Below are positions 7,213 to 14,323 of a stretch of 19,800 nucleotides of DNA, piece after piece. Below the pieces are notes generated by a model that made no database searches, had not been told where the DNA came from, and saw only the letters and a program-made list of their open reading frames with translations. Origin of the DNA: an uncultured Collinsella sp. (GTDB taxonomy: Bacteria; Actinomycetota; Coriobacteriia; Coriobacteriales; Coriobacteriaceae); contig URTL01000022.1 in NCBI GenBank assembly GCA_900550785.1, positions 1 to 19,800 on the forward strand, read 5' to 3'. Both the position numbers and the translations under genes were made by a program. Position 1 is the first letter of the stretch. The number at the start of each line of letters is the position of its first letter.

Positions 7213-9078
7213 CTACTTCGTGTGCGGGATACCCAGCACGTCGAGCGCGTTGGCCATAATGGACTGGAACGGCACCGCAGCGGCATCTGAGCCGCTCGGC
7301 GTTCCGTCGAGCGTGATATAGCACAGCACCTTGGGCGATTGTGCCGGTGCAAAGCCCATAAAGGACGACATGTAGTTCTCCTTGAGGTAGCCGCCGTTCT
7401 CGTCGGCACGTTCGGCCGTACCGGTCTTACCCGCTACGTCATAGCCGTCAACCGCGCCGCCAACGCCCGTTCCCTCGGACACGACCGTCTGCATGCACGA
7501 TGTCACCTGGGATGCGGCGTCCTCCGAAATCGCGCGCTCGCCTTCGCCCCAGTCCTTCTCGTCGCCTTTGCTGGACTTATAGAAGTGCGGTGTCATCATC
7601 ACGCCGCCGTTGGCGATGCCGCCCACGGCACGTGCGATCTCAATCGGCGAGACAGACAGTGCCTGTCCAAAGCTCATCGAGCCCAGCGTGGCGCCGTCAT
7701 ACTGGTCACGCTCCTTGACGATACCCAGGCTCTCGCCCGGAAAATCTACACCAGAGCTGTGACCGATGCCCCACTTGTCCACATAGGTGGCAAAGTCGTC
7801 GGCACCGATCTTGCGCCCCACCAGGACAAAGCCCACGTTGGACGAACGGCGCATCATCTCGCGCACATCCATGGTCATGGCGTAGTCGCGCTTGTCGGCA
7901 TCGGTGACGGTATCGTCGCCCACCTTGATGCTCGCCGGCACCTCAAACGACGTACTCGATCGCACGACACCCAAGTCGAAGCCGGCGCCCGCCACGAGCG
8001 TCTTAAAGACCGAGCCGGGCTCGTAGGCGTCGGTGACCAGGCGCAAGTTCATATCCTCGGTCTTGGCGTTTTCCAGATCGGTCTGGTCGTAAGTCGGATA
8101 CGAGCAGGCTGCCAAGATCTCGCCTGTCGTAGGATCGGTGACCAGCGCCGAGCCGTTCTTGGCCTTTGTCTTCTCGACAGCCTCTGCCAGGGCATCCTCG
8201 GCCGCACGCTGGATATTGACGTCGAGCGTCGTCACGATATCAACGCCGTCGACCGCAGCCACCTTTTTATAGGCACCGCCCGCGATATAGCTGCCGTCCC
8301 TCGCGCGCTCGCGTACGAGAGAACCGTTCGTGCCGGTCAGAAGCTTGTTGTATTGCTTTTCGAGACCCGTCAAGCCGTCGTTGTCTACATTCACTACACC
8401 CAGCACCTGCGATGCCAGATTGCCGTATGGATATACGCGCTTCATGGCCTGCTCAAAAAGCACGCCGGGCAGGTTCTTCTTCTCCAGCGCCGCAACATCG
8501 TCTTCGTCCACCTGGCGCTTGATATACACCCAGGTTCCATCGGACTCAACGAGCTTGCGGCAGGTCTTTTTATCGATTCCAGTTGCCTTGACCAGCGCCG
8601 ACACCGTCTTGTCAACATCCTCGACAAGCTGCGGGTTCACGGCGATGTTGCGACATTCGACTGACGACGCCAGCACGTTACCGTTGCGGTCGTAGATGGT
8701 GCCACGTTTGGCATAGAGGGTCTGCGCAAGCAGGCGGCGCGCATCGGCACGCTCGCGCAGTTTATCGGCTTCGACAATTTGATAGTCGGCAAGGCGAAAG
8801 ACGCCCAAGCCCAAGCCAAGCCCGATGAAGCCCATGACGGCTTTGCGGCGAGGCAGAGGCGCGCCTGTGAGCCATTCGGTCGACGAACTCTTGCGCGACC
8901 TGGTGTTATGCACTTGAGGGCCGCCCGAGCCGCGAAGTCGCGACGCCGGGTCGTTGCCACGGGACTGCCCGGCGTTGTAAGATTGCCGACCCGTTCCTTG
9001 ATAACCAGAACGTCCCCGCGACGAGGGACGTCCAGAACCGCGGCCCCCATCGGAACCGCGGCGATAGTCATTTGTCAT
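7213..9078 (-). CDS. ftsI: Class B penicillin-binding protein, septal transpeptidase FtsI/PBP3
   Basis: This is the D,D-transpeptidase that cross-links septal peptidoglycan, working with FtsW. Seen: 621 residues. A cytoplasmic N-tail of about 78 residues is rich in Gly, Arg and Ser. One membrane anchor lies at about 80-96, followed by the pedestal with RGTIYDRNGNVLA (125-137). The transpeptidase triad is complete: SxxK as EPGSVFK with Ser356 and Lys359, SxN as S412-S-N414, and KTGTAE at 551-556. No PASTA domain follows the catalytic domain. The ATG at 9078 lies 17 bases after the ftsL-like stop. The ribosome site is weak (GGTAGCTGAG), which suggests coupled translation. The place in the cluster between ftsL and murF supports FtsI over a sporulation- or elongation-type PBP. 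Confidence 0.95.
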   Translation of the reverse strand: MTNDYRRGSDGGRGSGRPSSRGRSGYQGTGRQSYNAGQSRGNDPASRLRGSGGPQVHNTRSRKSSSTEWLTGAPLPRRKAVMGFIGLGLGLGVFRLADYQIVEADKLRERADARRLLAQTLYAKRGTIYDRNGNVLASSVECRNIAVNPQLVEDVDKTVSALVKATGIDKKTCRKLVESDGTWVYIKRQVDEDDVAALEKKNLPGVLFEQAMKRVYPYGNLASQVLGVVNVDNDGLTGLEKQYNKLLTGTNGSLVRERARDGSYIAGGAYKKVAAVDGVDIVTTLDVNIQRAAEDALAEAVEKTKAKNGSALVTDPTTGEILAACSYPTYDQTDLENAKTEDMNLRLVTDAYEPGSVFKTLVAGAGFDLGVVRSSTSFEVPASIKVGDDTVTDADKRDYAMTMDVREMMRRSSNVGFVLVGRKIGADDFATYVDKWGIGHSSGVDFPGESLGIVKERDQYDGATLGSMSFGQALSVSPIEIARAVGGIANGGVMMTPHFYKSSKGDEKDWGEGERAISEDAASQVTSCMQTVVSEGTGVGGAVDGYDVAGKTGTAERADENGGYLKENYMSSFMGFAPAQSPKVLCYITLDGTPSGSDAAAVPFQSIMANALDVLGIPHTK

Positions 9079-9095
9079 ACTCAGCTACCGTCTTG

Positions 9096-9566
9096 CTACT
9101 GAGCGGTCGCGGTCGCGTTGGCGCCCGCGGCTGCATCCTGCGAAAAGTCAAGTGTAACGCTCTCGCTGGGCTCCACCATGCCATAAGCGCCCGCAAGGTC
9201 GCGAATGCGCGTGTCGGCGCCATAGACCGAATGCATGACCTCCAGGTCGGAGCTCTCATCGGTCGCCTTTTCGAGCGTGTTGGTAAGCTCGGCGTTGCTG
9301 TTGAGCACCTGGGCCGTAACGCCGGCAAGCGCCACGCGGGCGACGCCGATCGTCATGAAGATAGCCGCAATGATGCAAAACGTTTTAAGAACGCTCATGA
9401 AAACCGGGCTTACCGCCTGGTTTGCCTGACGGCCCGCGCCCGTGTAGACATCAAAGCGCGGCGTGCGCTGCTCACGGGGAGCAACGGGGGCCTGCGGCGT
9501 CTCACGATAGGCGGGCATGGCGTTCATATCATAGGCGAGTGCTGCGCTTGAAGTGTTGTAGCCCAT
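9096..9566 (-). CDS. ftsL: FtsL-like bitopic division protein
   Basis: FtsL is a small single-pass protein that joins FtsB/DivIC and FtsQ/DivIB and activates FtsW-FtsI. Seen: 156 residues with a cytoplasmic N-terminal part (1-55). A single membrane helix at about 56-82 carries the run VLKTFCIIAAIFMTIGVARV. A short helical stretch (about 84-110, ending NAELTNTLEKATDESSDLEV) could form a coiled coil, and a C-tail rich in Ala and Thr follows. FtsL sequences diverge so far that topology and position (between rsmH and ftsI) are the main evidence; no sequence signature proves it. GGGAGG lies about 9 bases before the ATG. It is separated from rsmH by 90 bases, in which I see nothing beyond this ribosome site. 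Confidence 0.75.
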   Translation of the reverse strand: MGYNTSSAALAYDMNAMPAYRETPQAPVAPREQRTPRFDVYTGAGRQANQAVSPVFMSVLKTFCIIAAIFMTIGVARVALAGVTAQVLNSNAELTNTLEKATDESSDLEVMHSVYGADTRIRDLAGAYGMVEPSESVTLDFSQDAAAGANATATAQ

Positions 9567-9656
9567 GATATGCCGCCTCCCATCCCGAGTACGTTGGTAG
9601 TGTGTTTAAGCTTCGTTTATGGTGCGAGCGGGAGGTCCAATATCGCGCGGTCACGC

Positions 9657-10622
9657 CTACAGACGCTGCGCCACGCGGATTTTGGCTGATCTCGCCCGAG
9701 GGTTGCGCTCAACCTCATCAGGCTGGGCAACCAGGGGTTTGCGGGTGATGACCTTGAGTATCGGCACGTTGCCGCACACGCACACCGGAATCTCCGGCGG
9801 ACACGTGCACCCCTGGCTCATCTCCTTAAAGTGGTTCTTTACGATACGGTCCTCGAGCGAGTGATACGAGATGACGCAGATACGTCCGCCCGGGTTGAGC
9901 CACCTGGTGGCGGCATCAAGCCCTCGTTCGAGCACATCGAGCTCGTGATTGACCTCGATGCGAATGGCCTGGAAGCTTTTCTTGGCCGGGTGTCCACCAT
10001 GCCGACGAGCGGCAGCCGGAATGCCAGCCTTGATGATCTCGACAAATTGGCCGGTGGTTTCGATCGGTTCTTGCTCGCGGCGGCGCACGATCTCGCGCGC
10101 GATCTGCGAGGCGAACTTCTCTTCGCCGTAGACGCGTAGAATCCGGGCGAGGTCGTGTTCGTTATAGGTGTTGATGACCTCAGCTGCGTTTAAGGTGTTA
10201 TTACCCGGATCCATCCGCATGTCCAATGGGGCGTCCTCGTTATACGAAAAGCCCCTGCCAGGGATATCGAGTTGCGGTGACGAAACGCCCAAATCGAACA
10301 GGAAGCCATCGACCCCGGGCACCTCGGCCGAGCAAAGCAGCTCGTCCAAGTCGCCGAAGTTGCCCTTCAGCAGCTGGTGCGGAACGCCGGGAACCTCGCG
10401 GTCCAGACGGGCGCCAGCGGCCTCGAGGGCCATGTCGTCCTGATCGACGCCGAGCAAAAGGCCCGTCTCCCCCACCTGCGCGGCCATCTTTACCGAATGG
10501 CCCGCACCGCCAAGGGTGCAATCGCAGACAACGGAGCCGCTCTTTAGCCGCAGCGACTCAAGCACTTCGCCGAGCATGACAGGTTCATGCCGATATTCTT
10601 GTGTCAAGATCCCACGCTCCAT
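9657..10622 (-). CDS. rsmH: 16S rRNA (cytosine1402-N4)-methyltransferase RsmH (MraW)
   Basis: RsmH methylates N4 of C1402 in the 16S rRNA decoding centre using S-adenosylmethionine. Seen: 321 residues with HEPVMLGEVLESL at 12-24, the SAM-binding DCTLGGAGHS (34-43), GVDQDDMAL, DGFLFDLGVSSPQLD, RGFSYNEDAPLDMRMD, PAKKSFQAIRIEVNHEL and CVISYHSLEDRIVKNHF, all in family order. The ATG at 10622 is 20 bases after the mraZ stop and has only a weak ribosome site. A TTG five codons later has GGAG 9 bases upstream and is a possible alternative start. It is the second gene of the dcw cluster, as is usual. Confidence 0.97.
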   Translation of the reverse strand: MERGILTQEYRHEPVMLGEVLESLRLKSGSVVCDCTLGGAGHSVKMAAQVGETGLLLGVDQDDMALEAAGARLDREVPGVPHQLLKGNFGDLDELLCSAEVPGVDGFLFDLGVSSPQLDIPGRGFSYNEDAPLDMRMDPGNNTLNAAEVINTYNEHDLARILRVYGEEKFASQIAREIVRRREQEPIETTGQFVEIIKAGIPAAARRHGGHPAKKSFQAIRIEVNHELDVLERGLDAATRWLNPGGRICVISYHSLEDRIVKNHFKEMSQGCTCPPEIPVCVCGNVPILKVITRKPLVAQPDEVERNPRARSAKIRVAQRL

Positions 10623-10642
10623 CCGTTACCCGTGCCTTGCCC

Positions 10643-11077
10643 TTACGAGAAGAAGAGGTCCAGCAGGGCCTCATCGTCATCGTCCTCATCGGCCGCGGCG
10701 CGATCCCAAACCTCAAGGTGGTCGTAGTTGCCCACAACCGTGACCTCGCGGTCAAGGTTCGCCTGCTTGCGGAGAGACTCGGAAAGACCGATACGACCGG
10801 CGCTGTCCACGTCCATCGACGTGGTGCGCTTGTTGATCGCCCTCATGAGCTTCTGGTCATTAATGTCACGCGGGTTAAAACCCTCGTGGCCCTCACGACC
10901 CGCGAAGAGTCCTTCGACCCACTTATCGAAGGCCTCGGCAGAGAACACGTACAGAGCATCGACATCCAGGGCTTTGAACACGCGAACGTGCTCTCCAAGC
11001 TCCTCGCGAAGGGGTGCAGGCAGGGACAGACGACCTTTTGCATCGAGATTGCGCTCGTATGCACCAGTCATTCCCAT
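10643..11077 (-). CDS. mraZ: Cell division/cell wall cluster regulator MraZ
   Basis: MraZ is a DNA-binding protein of the AbrB-like fold. In E. coli it represses its own cluster by binding repeated TGGGN boxes upstream. Seen: 144 residues with two SpoVT/AbrB-like repeats, each with the DxxGR signature: LDAKGRLSLP (11-20) and MDVDSAGRIGL (about 88-98). The C-tail is acidic (DEDDDDE near 130-136), an extension beyond the core. GGGGAGGG lies 6-7 bases before the ATG at 11077. It opens the dcw operon and probably regulates the promoter described at 11146-11174. Confidence 0.97.
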   Translation of the reverse strand: MGMTGAYERNLDAKGRLSLPAPLREELGEHVRVFKALDVDALYVFSAEAFDKWVEGLFAGREGHEGFNPRDINDQKLMRAINKRTTSMDVDSAGRIGLSESLRKQANLDREVTVVGNYDHLEVWDRAAADEDDDDEALLDLFFS

Positions 11078-11113
11078 GTGCGCCCTCCCCTCGGTTACTC
11101 AGATGGCACGTAC

Positions 11114-11167
11114 GCGGGGAACCACCCCGCTTGTCGACGTCATTAATAATATGGGGAACCGCCCCAT
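11114..11167. promoter_or_regulatory. Pair of matching GGGG-n5-CCCC dyads around the mraZ promoter
   Basis: Dyad A is ATGGGGAACCGCCCCAT at 11151-11167 and dyad B is GCGGGGAACCACCCCGC at 11114-11130. Each has 6-bp arms and a five-base centre, and the 13-base cores (GGGGAACC, A or G, CCCC) differ at one base. The centres are 37 bp apart. Dyad A fills the promoter spacer and dyad B lies just after the expected transcription start. This is the arrangement of a repressor pair. MraZ or an unlinked regulator could be the binder. As RNA, dyad B could also form a small hairpin in the leader. Confidence 0.55.
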
Positions 11168-11174
11168 TTTTCAA
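11146..11174 (-). promoter_or_regulatory. Predicted dcw (mraZ) promoter
   Basis: On the minus strand the -35 hexamer TTGAAA (plus 11169-11174) is separated by exactly 17 bases from the -10 hexamer TATTAT (plus 11146-11151). Each differs from the sigma-70 consensus at one position. The expected start is near 11139, giving a leader of about 60 bases before the mraZ ATG. No other promoter of this quality is visible in the 462-bp region. The 17-bp spacer is almost filled by a GGGG/CCCC dyad, listed separately. Confidence 0.75.
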
Positions 11175-11208
11175 CACCTTTCCCCACCCCTTCCCCCAAC
11201 CCGCCCCA
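11162..11208 (-). promoter_or_regulatory. TGGGG boxes, MraZ-like; also a G-quadruplex motif
   Basis: Read on the minus strand, TGGGG occurs at plus 11204-11208, 11194-11198, 11182-11186 and 11162-11166, with start-to-start steps of 10, 12 and 20 bases. E. coli MraZ binds TGGGN boxes repeated every 10 bases, so this is a plausible MraZ operator. The last box overlaps the promoter spacer. The same tract holds five G-runs of 3-5 bases separated by 1-2 bases (11182-11207), which meets the usual G-quadruplex pattern. Confidence 0.5.
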
Positions 11209-11221
11209 CCACTCCACTCAC

Positions 11222-11278
11222 CATATATTGCAAAACACCCCCAAGCATATGTTCGAAAACACAATATGTTGTGTTTTC
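11222..11278. promoter_or_regulatory. Array of CAAAACAC-type elements with a perfect 10-bp dyad
   Basis: Two direct copies, CATATATTGCAAAACAC (11222-11238) and CATATGTTCGAAAACAC (11246-11262), match at 14 of 17 bases and are 24 bp apart. The second copy runs into a perfect inverted repeat with 10-bp arms GAAAACACAA (11255-11264) and TTGTGTTTTC (11269-11278) around TATG. The arms are AT-rich and have no T-tract behind them, so an operator is more likely than a terminator. It lies about 50-100 bases upstream of the mraZ -35. The binding protein is unknown. Confidence 0.45.
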
Positions 11279-11436
11279 AGCAAAGGCGTGATGCCACCTG
11301 TAGAACCACACCCGCGAACCTCAACCTTCAAGTTGACCTTGAGGCGATTTTTACGTCCCTTTACATGCCGTTCACATCGCCCCCAAACTCCCCCACCCAA
11401 GGCACGTGCGGCCCACCACCGCGACGCCAAGTGGCG
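11279..11436. other. Rest of the xerD-mraZ intergenic region
   Basis: No gene is supported here. The only structure I see is an imperfect dyad at 11325-11344, CCTTCAAG and CTTGAGG around TTGAC, which resembles MerR-family operators in layout. No promoter with the matching 19-20 bp spacer is seen on either strand. A short palindrome CGCCA-AG-TGGCG lies near 11425-11436, next to the xerD terminator. Confidence 0.3.
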
Positions 11437-11506
11437 AAAAATGGGACGGGCCCCAGATTGCCCATGCGCGCGCAAAAGCACGCCGCGGCAATCTGGAGCC
11501 CGTCCC
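11437..11506 (-). terminator. Long rho-independent terminator of the pyrG-xerD unit
   Basis: Arms GGGACGGGCCCCAGATTGCC (11443-11462) and GGCAATCTGGAGCCCGTCCC (11487-11506) pair over 20 bp with one mismatch around a 24-base loop. On the minus strand the stem is followed by ATTTTT (T-run at plus 11437-11441). It starts 34 bases after the xerD stop. The stem is much longer than usual for a terminator, so the element may be a repeat that has been taken into use as one. Confidence 0.8.
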
Positions 11507-11539
11507 CAAATACCTATAAATATGCAGGTCAGCGATGTG

Positions 11540-12481
11540 TTAACGATGTGCCAGCGGGTGCGCCGCCAAATAGACCTCGGTCAGTTGCGTACGATCGACA
11601 TGCGTGTAGACCTGCGTGGTCGATATATCGGCATGTCCCAAGATCTCCTGTAGCACACGGAGGTCTGCGCCGCCCGCAAGCATATGGGTGGCAAAGGAGT
11701 GACGCAGCGTATGGGGATGGAGCCCCACCAGTCCCACCTGGCGCCCGTAGCGCTCACAGATGGCATGGATGCCCTGGCGCGACAGACGGCGGCCGTTCTT
11801 ATTTAAAAAGACCGCCGAGGTCTCGGTTCCGCGGGCATGGGCCGCCAAGCGAGAACGCCCCTCAGTTACATAAAGCGCCAGAGCTCGCGCCGCGCTTCCC
11901 ACCAGCGGGGACAGGCGTTCCTTCGAGCCCTTACCGCGAACGAGCACAAAGCCATCGTCGATATGGATATCGCCCACATCGAGTCCCACCAACTCGCTCA
12001 CACGCAAACCGCATCCATAGAGCACTTCCAAGATGGCATGGTCACGCAAGCCCATCTCGCCCTCGGGGAAATCTTGATCGAGCAGCGCCGAGACATCCCC
12101 CACCGATAGATACTCCGGCAAACGCTCAGCCTTTTTAGGCAGGCGCAACGCCGCCGTTGGATTTTGGGCCACAGCCCCATCGCGCACCAAAAAGGCATGC
12201 AGGCCCTTCACGGCCGCAAGCGCACGCTCCACCGAGGCATCCGAATAGCCCCCATCGCGACGGTCGGCGACAAAGCCCTCCACGACCTGACGGGTCACCT
12301 CTTCAAAAGACACAATACCCGCCCGCTCCAGATAGGCGCAGTACGTCGTCAGGTCACGACGATAGGCCGCAATCGTGTTGCGCGCCAAACCCCGCTCGAC
12401 CGCGAGGTAATCGAGATACTCCCCCGCCGCCACGGCGAGCGACGAGGGAGTAGCTTCGGTATGTTCCTTATTCGCCGGCAC
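11540..12481 (-). CDS. xerD: Tyrosine site-specific recombinase, XerD-type
   Basis: XerC/XerD recombinases resolve chromosome dimers at dif near the end of division. Seen: 313 residues. The N-terminal core-binding domain starts YLDYLAVERGLARNTIAAY (about 22-40). The catalytic domain has Arg160 in CGLRVSEL, the beta-hairpin lysine in GKGSKER (183-189), HTLRH with His257 and Arg260, LGHADISTTQ with His283, and the nucleophile Tyr292 in VYTHV. All catalytic residues are present, so it should be active. The GTG at 12481 lies 2 bases after the pyrG stop; the longer open frame upstream only overlaps pyrG. The close coupling to a housekeeping gene and the absence of att sites or phage genes point to the chromosomal Xer protein, not to an integrase. 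XerC cannot be excluded by sequence alone. Confidence 0.88.
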   Translation of the reverse strand: MPANKEHTEATPSSLAVAAGEYLDYLAVERGLARNTIAAYRRDLTTYCAYLERAGIVSFEEVTRQVVEGFVADRRDGGYSDASVERALAAVKGLHAFLVRDGAVAQNPTAALRLPKKAERLPEYLSVGDVSALLDQDFPEGEMGLRDHAILEVLYGCGLRVSELVGLDVGDIHIDDGFVLVRGKGSKERLSPLVGSAARALALYVTEGRSRLAAHARGTETSAVFLNKNGRRLSRQGIHAICERYGRQVGLVGLHPHTLRHSFATHMLAGGADLRVLQEILGHADISTTQVYTHVDRTQLTEVYLAAHPLAHR

Positions 12482-12483
12482 CC

Positions 12484-14145
12484 TTAGTCCGTAGCGAGGT
12501 TCATGGGCGTCACCTGCAGACGGTCGACACCCTCGTGCTGGCCGATCGAAGCGCGCACGAACTCGCGGAACAGCGGCTGCGGGTTGGTCGGGCGGCTCTT
12601 GAACTCGGGATGAGCCTGGGTTGCCACATACCACGGATGCACGTCGCGCGGCAGCTCGACCATCTCGACCAGGCGCTCGTCGGGCGACAGACCCGAGATA
12701 ACCAAGCCGGCGTCCTCGAGCTGGTCACGGAAGGCGTTGTTGAACTCAAAGCGATGACGGTGACGCTCGTAGACGAGCTCCTCGCCATATGCCTCGCGAG
12801 CAAGGGTATCGGCGGCGAGCTTGCACGGATAGGCGCCCAGGCGCATGGTGCCGCCCTTCTCGGTCACGTCCTCCTGCGAGCTCATCAGATCGATGACGCT
12901 AAACGGGCCGTCCGGATCGAACTCGGAGGAGCTGGCGCCGGCAAGGCCGACGACGTTGCGGGCGAACTCGCACACGGCCACCTGCATACCCAGGCAAATG
13001 CCCAGATACGGAATCTTGTGCTCACGGGCAAACTCGGCCGCGAGGATCTTGCCCTCCAGGGCGCGCTTGCCAAAGCCGCCGGGGACCAGGATGCCCGAGG
13101 CGTCGCCCAGAACCTCGGAGACATTCTGCTCGTCGAGGCTCTCGCCGTCGACTAGCTGGACGTCCACATGGCGATCGTAGAAGACGCCCGCATGGTGCAG
13201 GGCCTCGATAACCGACAGGTACGCATCGGGCAGCTGCGTGTACTTACCCACGACGGCGATCTTCACCTTGTCGGCGTGATGGTTGGCGTGATTCTGTTTG
13301 CGCAGGAACTCGTTCCACTCGCTCATGTCGCGCTCACGCGGGTCCAGACCCAGGCGCTCGCAAATGCGCAGGTCAAAGTCCTGCTCGGCAAGCAGCTGCG
13401 GAACATCGTAAATGCTCGCGCAGTCCTCGTTGGTAAAGACACAATCGGTGTCGACGTCGCAGAAGCTTGCGATCTTTCCGCGGATAGCGTCATCGATATG
13501 GTGGTCGGAGCGCAGCACGATGATATCGGGCTGGATGCCAAAGCTGCGGAGCTCCTTGACGGAATGCTGCGTGGGCTTGGTCTTGACCTCGTGGGCGGCG
13601 GCGATATAGGGAACGAGCGACACGTGGATGTAGCAGACGTTCTCGGGGCCGGCCTCCTTGCGGTACTGACGGATGGCCTCGACAAACGGTTGGGACTCGA
13701 TGTCGCCGATCGTGCCGCCCAGCTCGGTGATGACTACATCGGAGCCGGTCTGCTCCTCGATGCGGCGGAACTTGTCCTTAATGGCATTGGTGACGTGAGG
13801 AATCACCTGCACGGTACCGCCCAAAAAGTCGCCGCGACGCTCGCGGGCGATCAAGCTCTTATAGATGGCGCCGGTCGTAAAGTTGGAATCGCGGGTCAGG
13901 TTCTCATCAATAAAGCGCTCGTAATGACCCAGGTCCAGGTCGGACTCGTAACCATCCTCGGTAACGAAGACCTCACCATGCTGGAAGGGGCTCATGGTAC
14001 CGGGGTCGACGTTCAGATACGGATCGGCCTTCTGCATCGTTACTTTGTAGCCACGCGACTTGAGCAGACGGCCCAGCGAGGCCGCGGTGATACCCTTGCC
14101 CAGAGACGAAACCACGCCACCGGTTACGAACACATGCTTGGTCAT
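12484..14145 (-). CDS. pyrG: CTP synthase PyrG
   Basis: PyrG makes CTP from UTP, ATP and glutamine-derived ammonia. Seen: 553 residues, full length. The amidoligase domain (about 1-270) begins KHVFVTGGVVSSLGKGITAA and has KADPYLNVDPGTMSPFQHGE, ELGGTIGDIES and KTKPTQHSVKELR. The class I glutamine amidotransferase domain has the oxyanion segment VPGGFG (354-359), the nucleophile Cys384 in GICLGMQ, and His512 and Glu514 in AHPEFKSRP. The ATG at 14145 has AGGTAA about 6 bases upstream. It has its own leader and is followed directly by xerD. No GGGC start typical of B. subtilis pyrG reiterative control is visible. Confidence 0.98.
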   Translation of the reverse strand: MTKHVFVTGGVVSSLGKGITAASLGRLLKSRGYKVTMQKADPYLNVDPGTMSPFQHGEVFVTEDGYESDLDLGHYERFIDENLTRDSNFTTGAIYKSLIARERRGDFLGGTVQVIPHVTNAIKDKFRRIEEQTGSDVVITELGGTIGDIESQPFVEAIRQYRKEAGPENVCYIHVSLVPYIAAAHEVKTKPTQHSVKELRSFGIQPDIIVLRSDHHIDDAIRGKIASFCDVDTDCVFTNEDCASIYDVPQLLAEQDFDLRICERLGLDPRERDMSEWNEFLRKQNHANHHADKVKIAVVGKYTQLPDAYLSVIEALHHAGVFYDRHVDVQLVDGESLDEQNVSEVLGDASGILVPGGFGKRALEGKILAAEFAREHKIPYLGICLGMQVAVCEFARNVVGLAGASSSEFDPDGPFSVIDLMSSQEDVTEKGGTMRLGAYPCKLAADTLAREAYGEELVYERHRHRFEFNNAFRDQLEDAGLVISGLSPDERLVEMVELPRDVHPWYVATQAHPEFKSRPTNPQPLFREFVRASIGQHEGVDRLQVTPMNLATD

Positions 14146-14177
14146 ATTGAGTTACCTGCGCTTCCCGTAGAAGTTGT

Positions 14178-14186
14178 TTATCCACA
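14178..14186 (+). promoter_or_regulatory. Consensus DnaA box in the pyrG leader
   Basis: TTATCCACA is an exact match to the strong DnaA box. It lies about 30 bases before the pyrG ATG and downstream of the candidate promoter, where bound DnaA could block transcription. No second box was noticed nearby, so this is not an origin. It is flanked by ACGGG and CCCGT arms (14161-14195) that could fold it into a loop. Confidence 0.45.
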
Positions 14187-14203
14187 TCTTACGGGTCTTC
14201 ATT

Positions 14204-14232
14204 GTAATACTCGCGCCGCGGACCGTTCGCAA
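14204..14232 (-). promoter_or_regulatory. Candidate pyrG promoter
   Basis: On the minus strand TTGCGA (plus 14227-14232) and TATTAC (14204-14209) are separated by 17 bases; an overlapping TACAAT (14201-14206) is an alternative -10. Just upstream are two overlapping dyads: TCTC-GCGT-GAGA (14237-14248) and AGATTG / CAATCT (14246-14264, 7-base loop). Each hexamer differs from consensus at two positions, so this is a moderate call. Confidence 0.4.
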
Positions 14233-14266
14233 TTTTTCTCGCGTGAGATTGCATTTCTCAATCTTG

Positions 14267-14299
14267 AAACAAAACGCCGCCCGGTTTCCCAGGCGGCGT
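14267..14299 (-). terminator. Rho-independent terminator of the winged-helix gene
   Basis: Perfect 8-bp arms ACGCCGCC (14274-14281) and GGCGGCGT (14292-14299) enclose a 10-base loop. On the minus strand they are followed by TTTTGTTTC. It lies 25 bases after the stop of the upstream gene and separates it from the pyrG promoter. Confidence 0.9.
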
Positions 14300-14323
14300 C
14301 GCTATGGCAAGGGTTACATGCTG

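Noticed and set aside
11240..11254. LexA (SOS) box on the minus strand, CGAACATATGCTTG
   Set aside because: The left half fits the Gram-positive consensus but the right half does not, and no promoter is placed to be controlled by it. It is better explained as part of the CAAAACAC array.
11325..11344. MerR-family operator
   Set aside because: The dyad is imperfect, no promoter with a 19-20 bp spacer surrounds it and no MerR-type gene is near. It is only mentioned under the intergenic region.
12482..12634. N-terminal extension of XerD by 51 residues
   Set aside because: The extension lies wholly inside pyrG, its composition is unlike Xer proteins, and the GTG at 12481 gives the normal family length.
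14178..14186. Replication origin
   Set aside because: Only one DnaA box is seen, with no cluster of boxes, no AT-rich unwinding element and no dnaA or dnaN.
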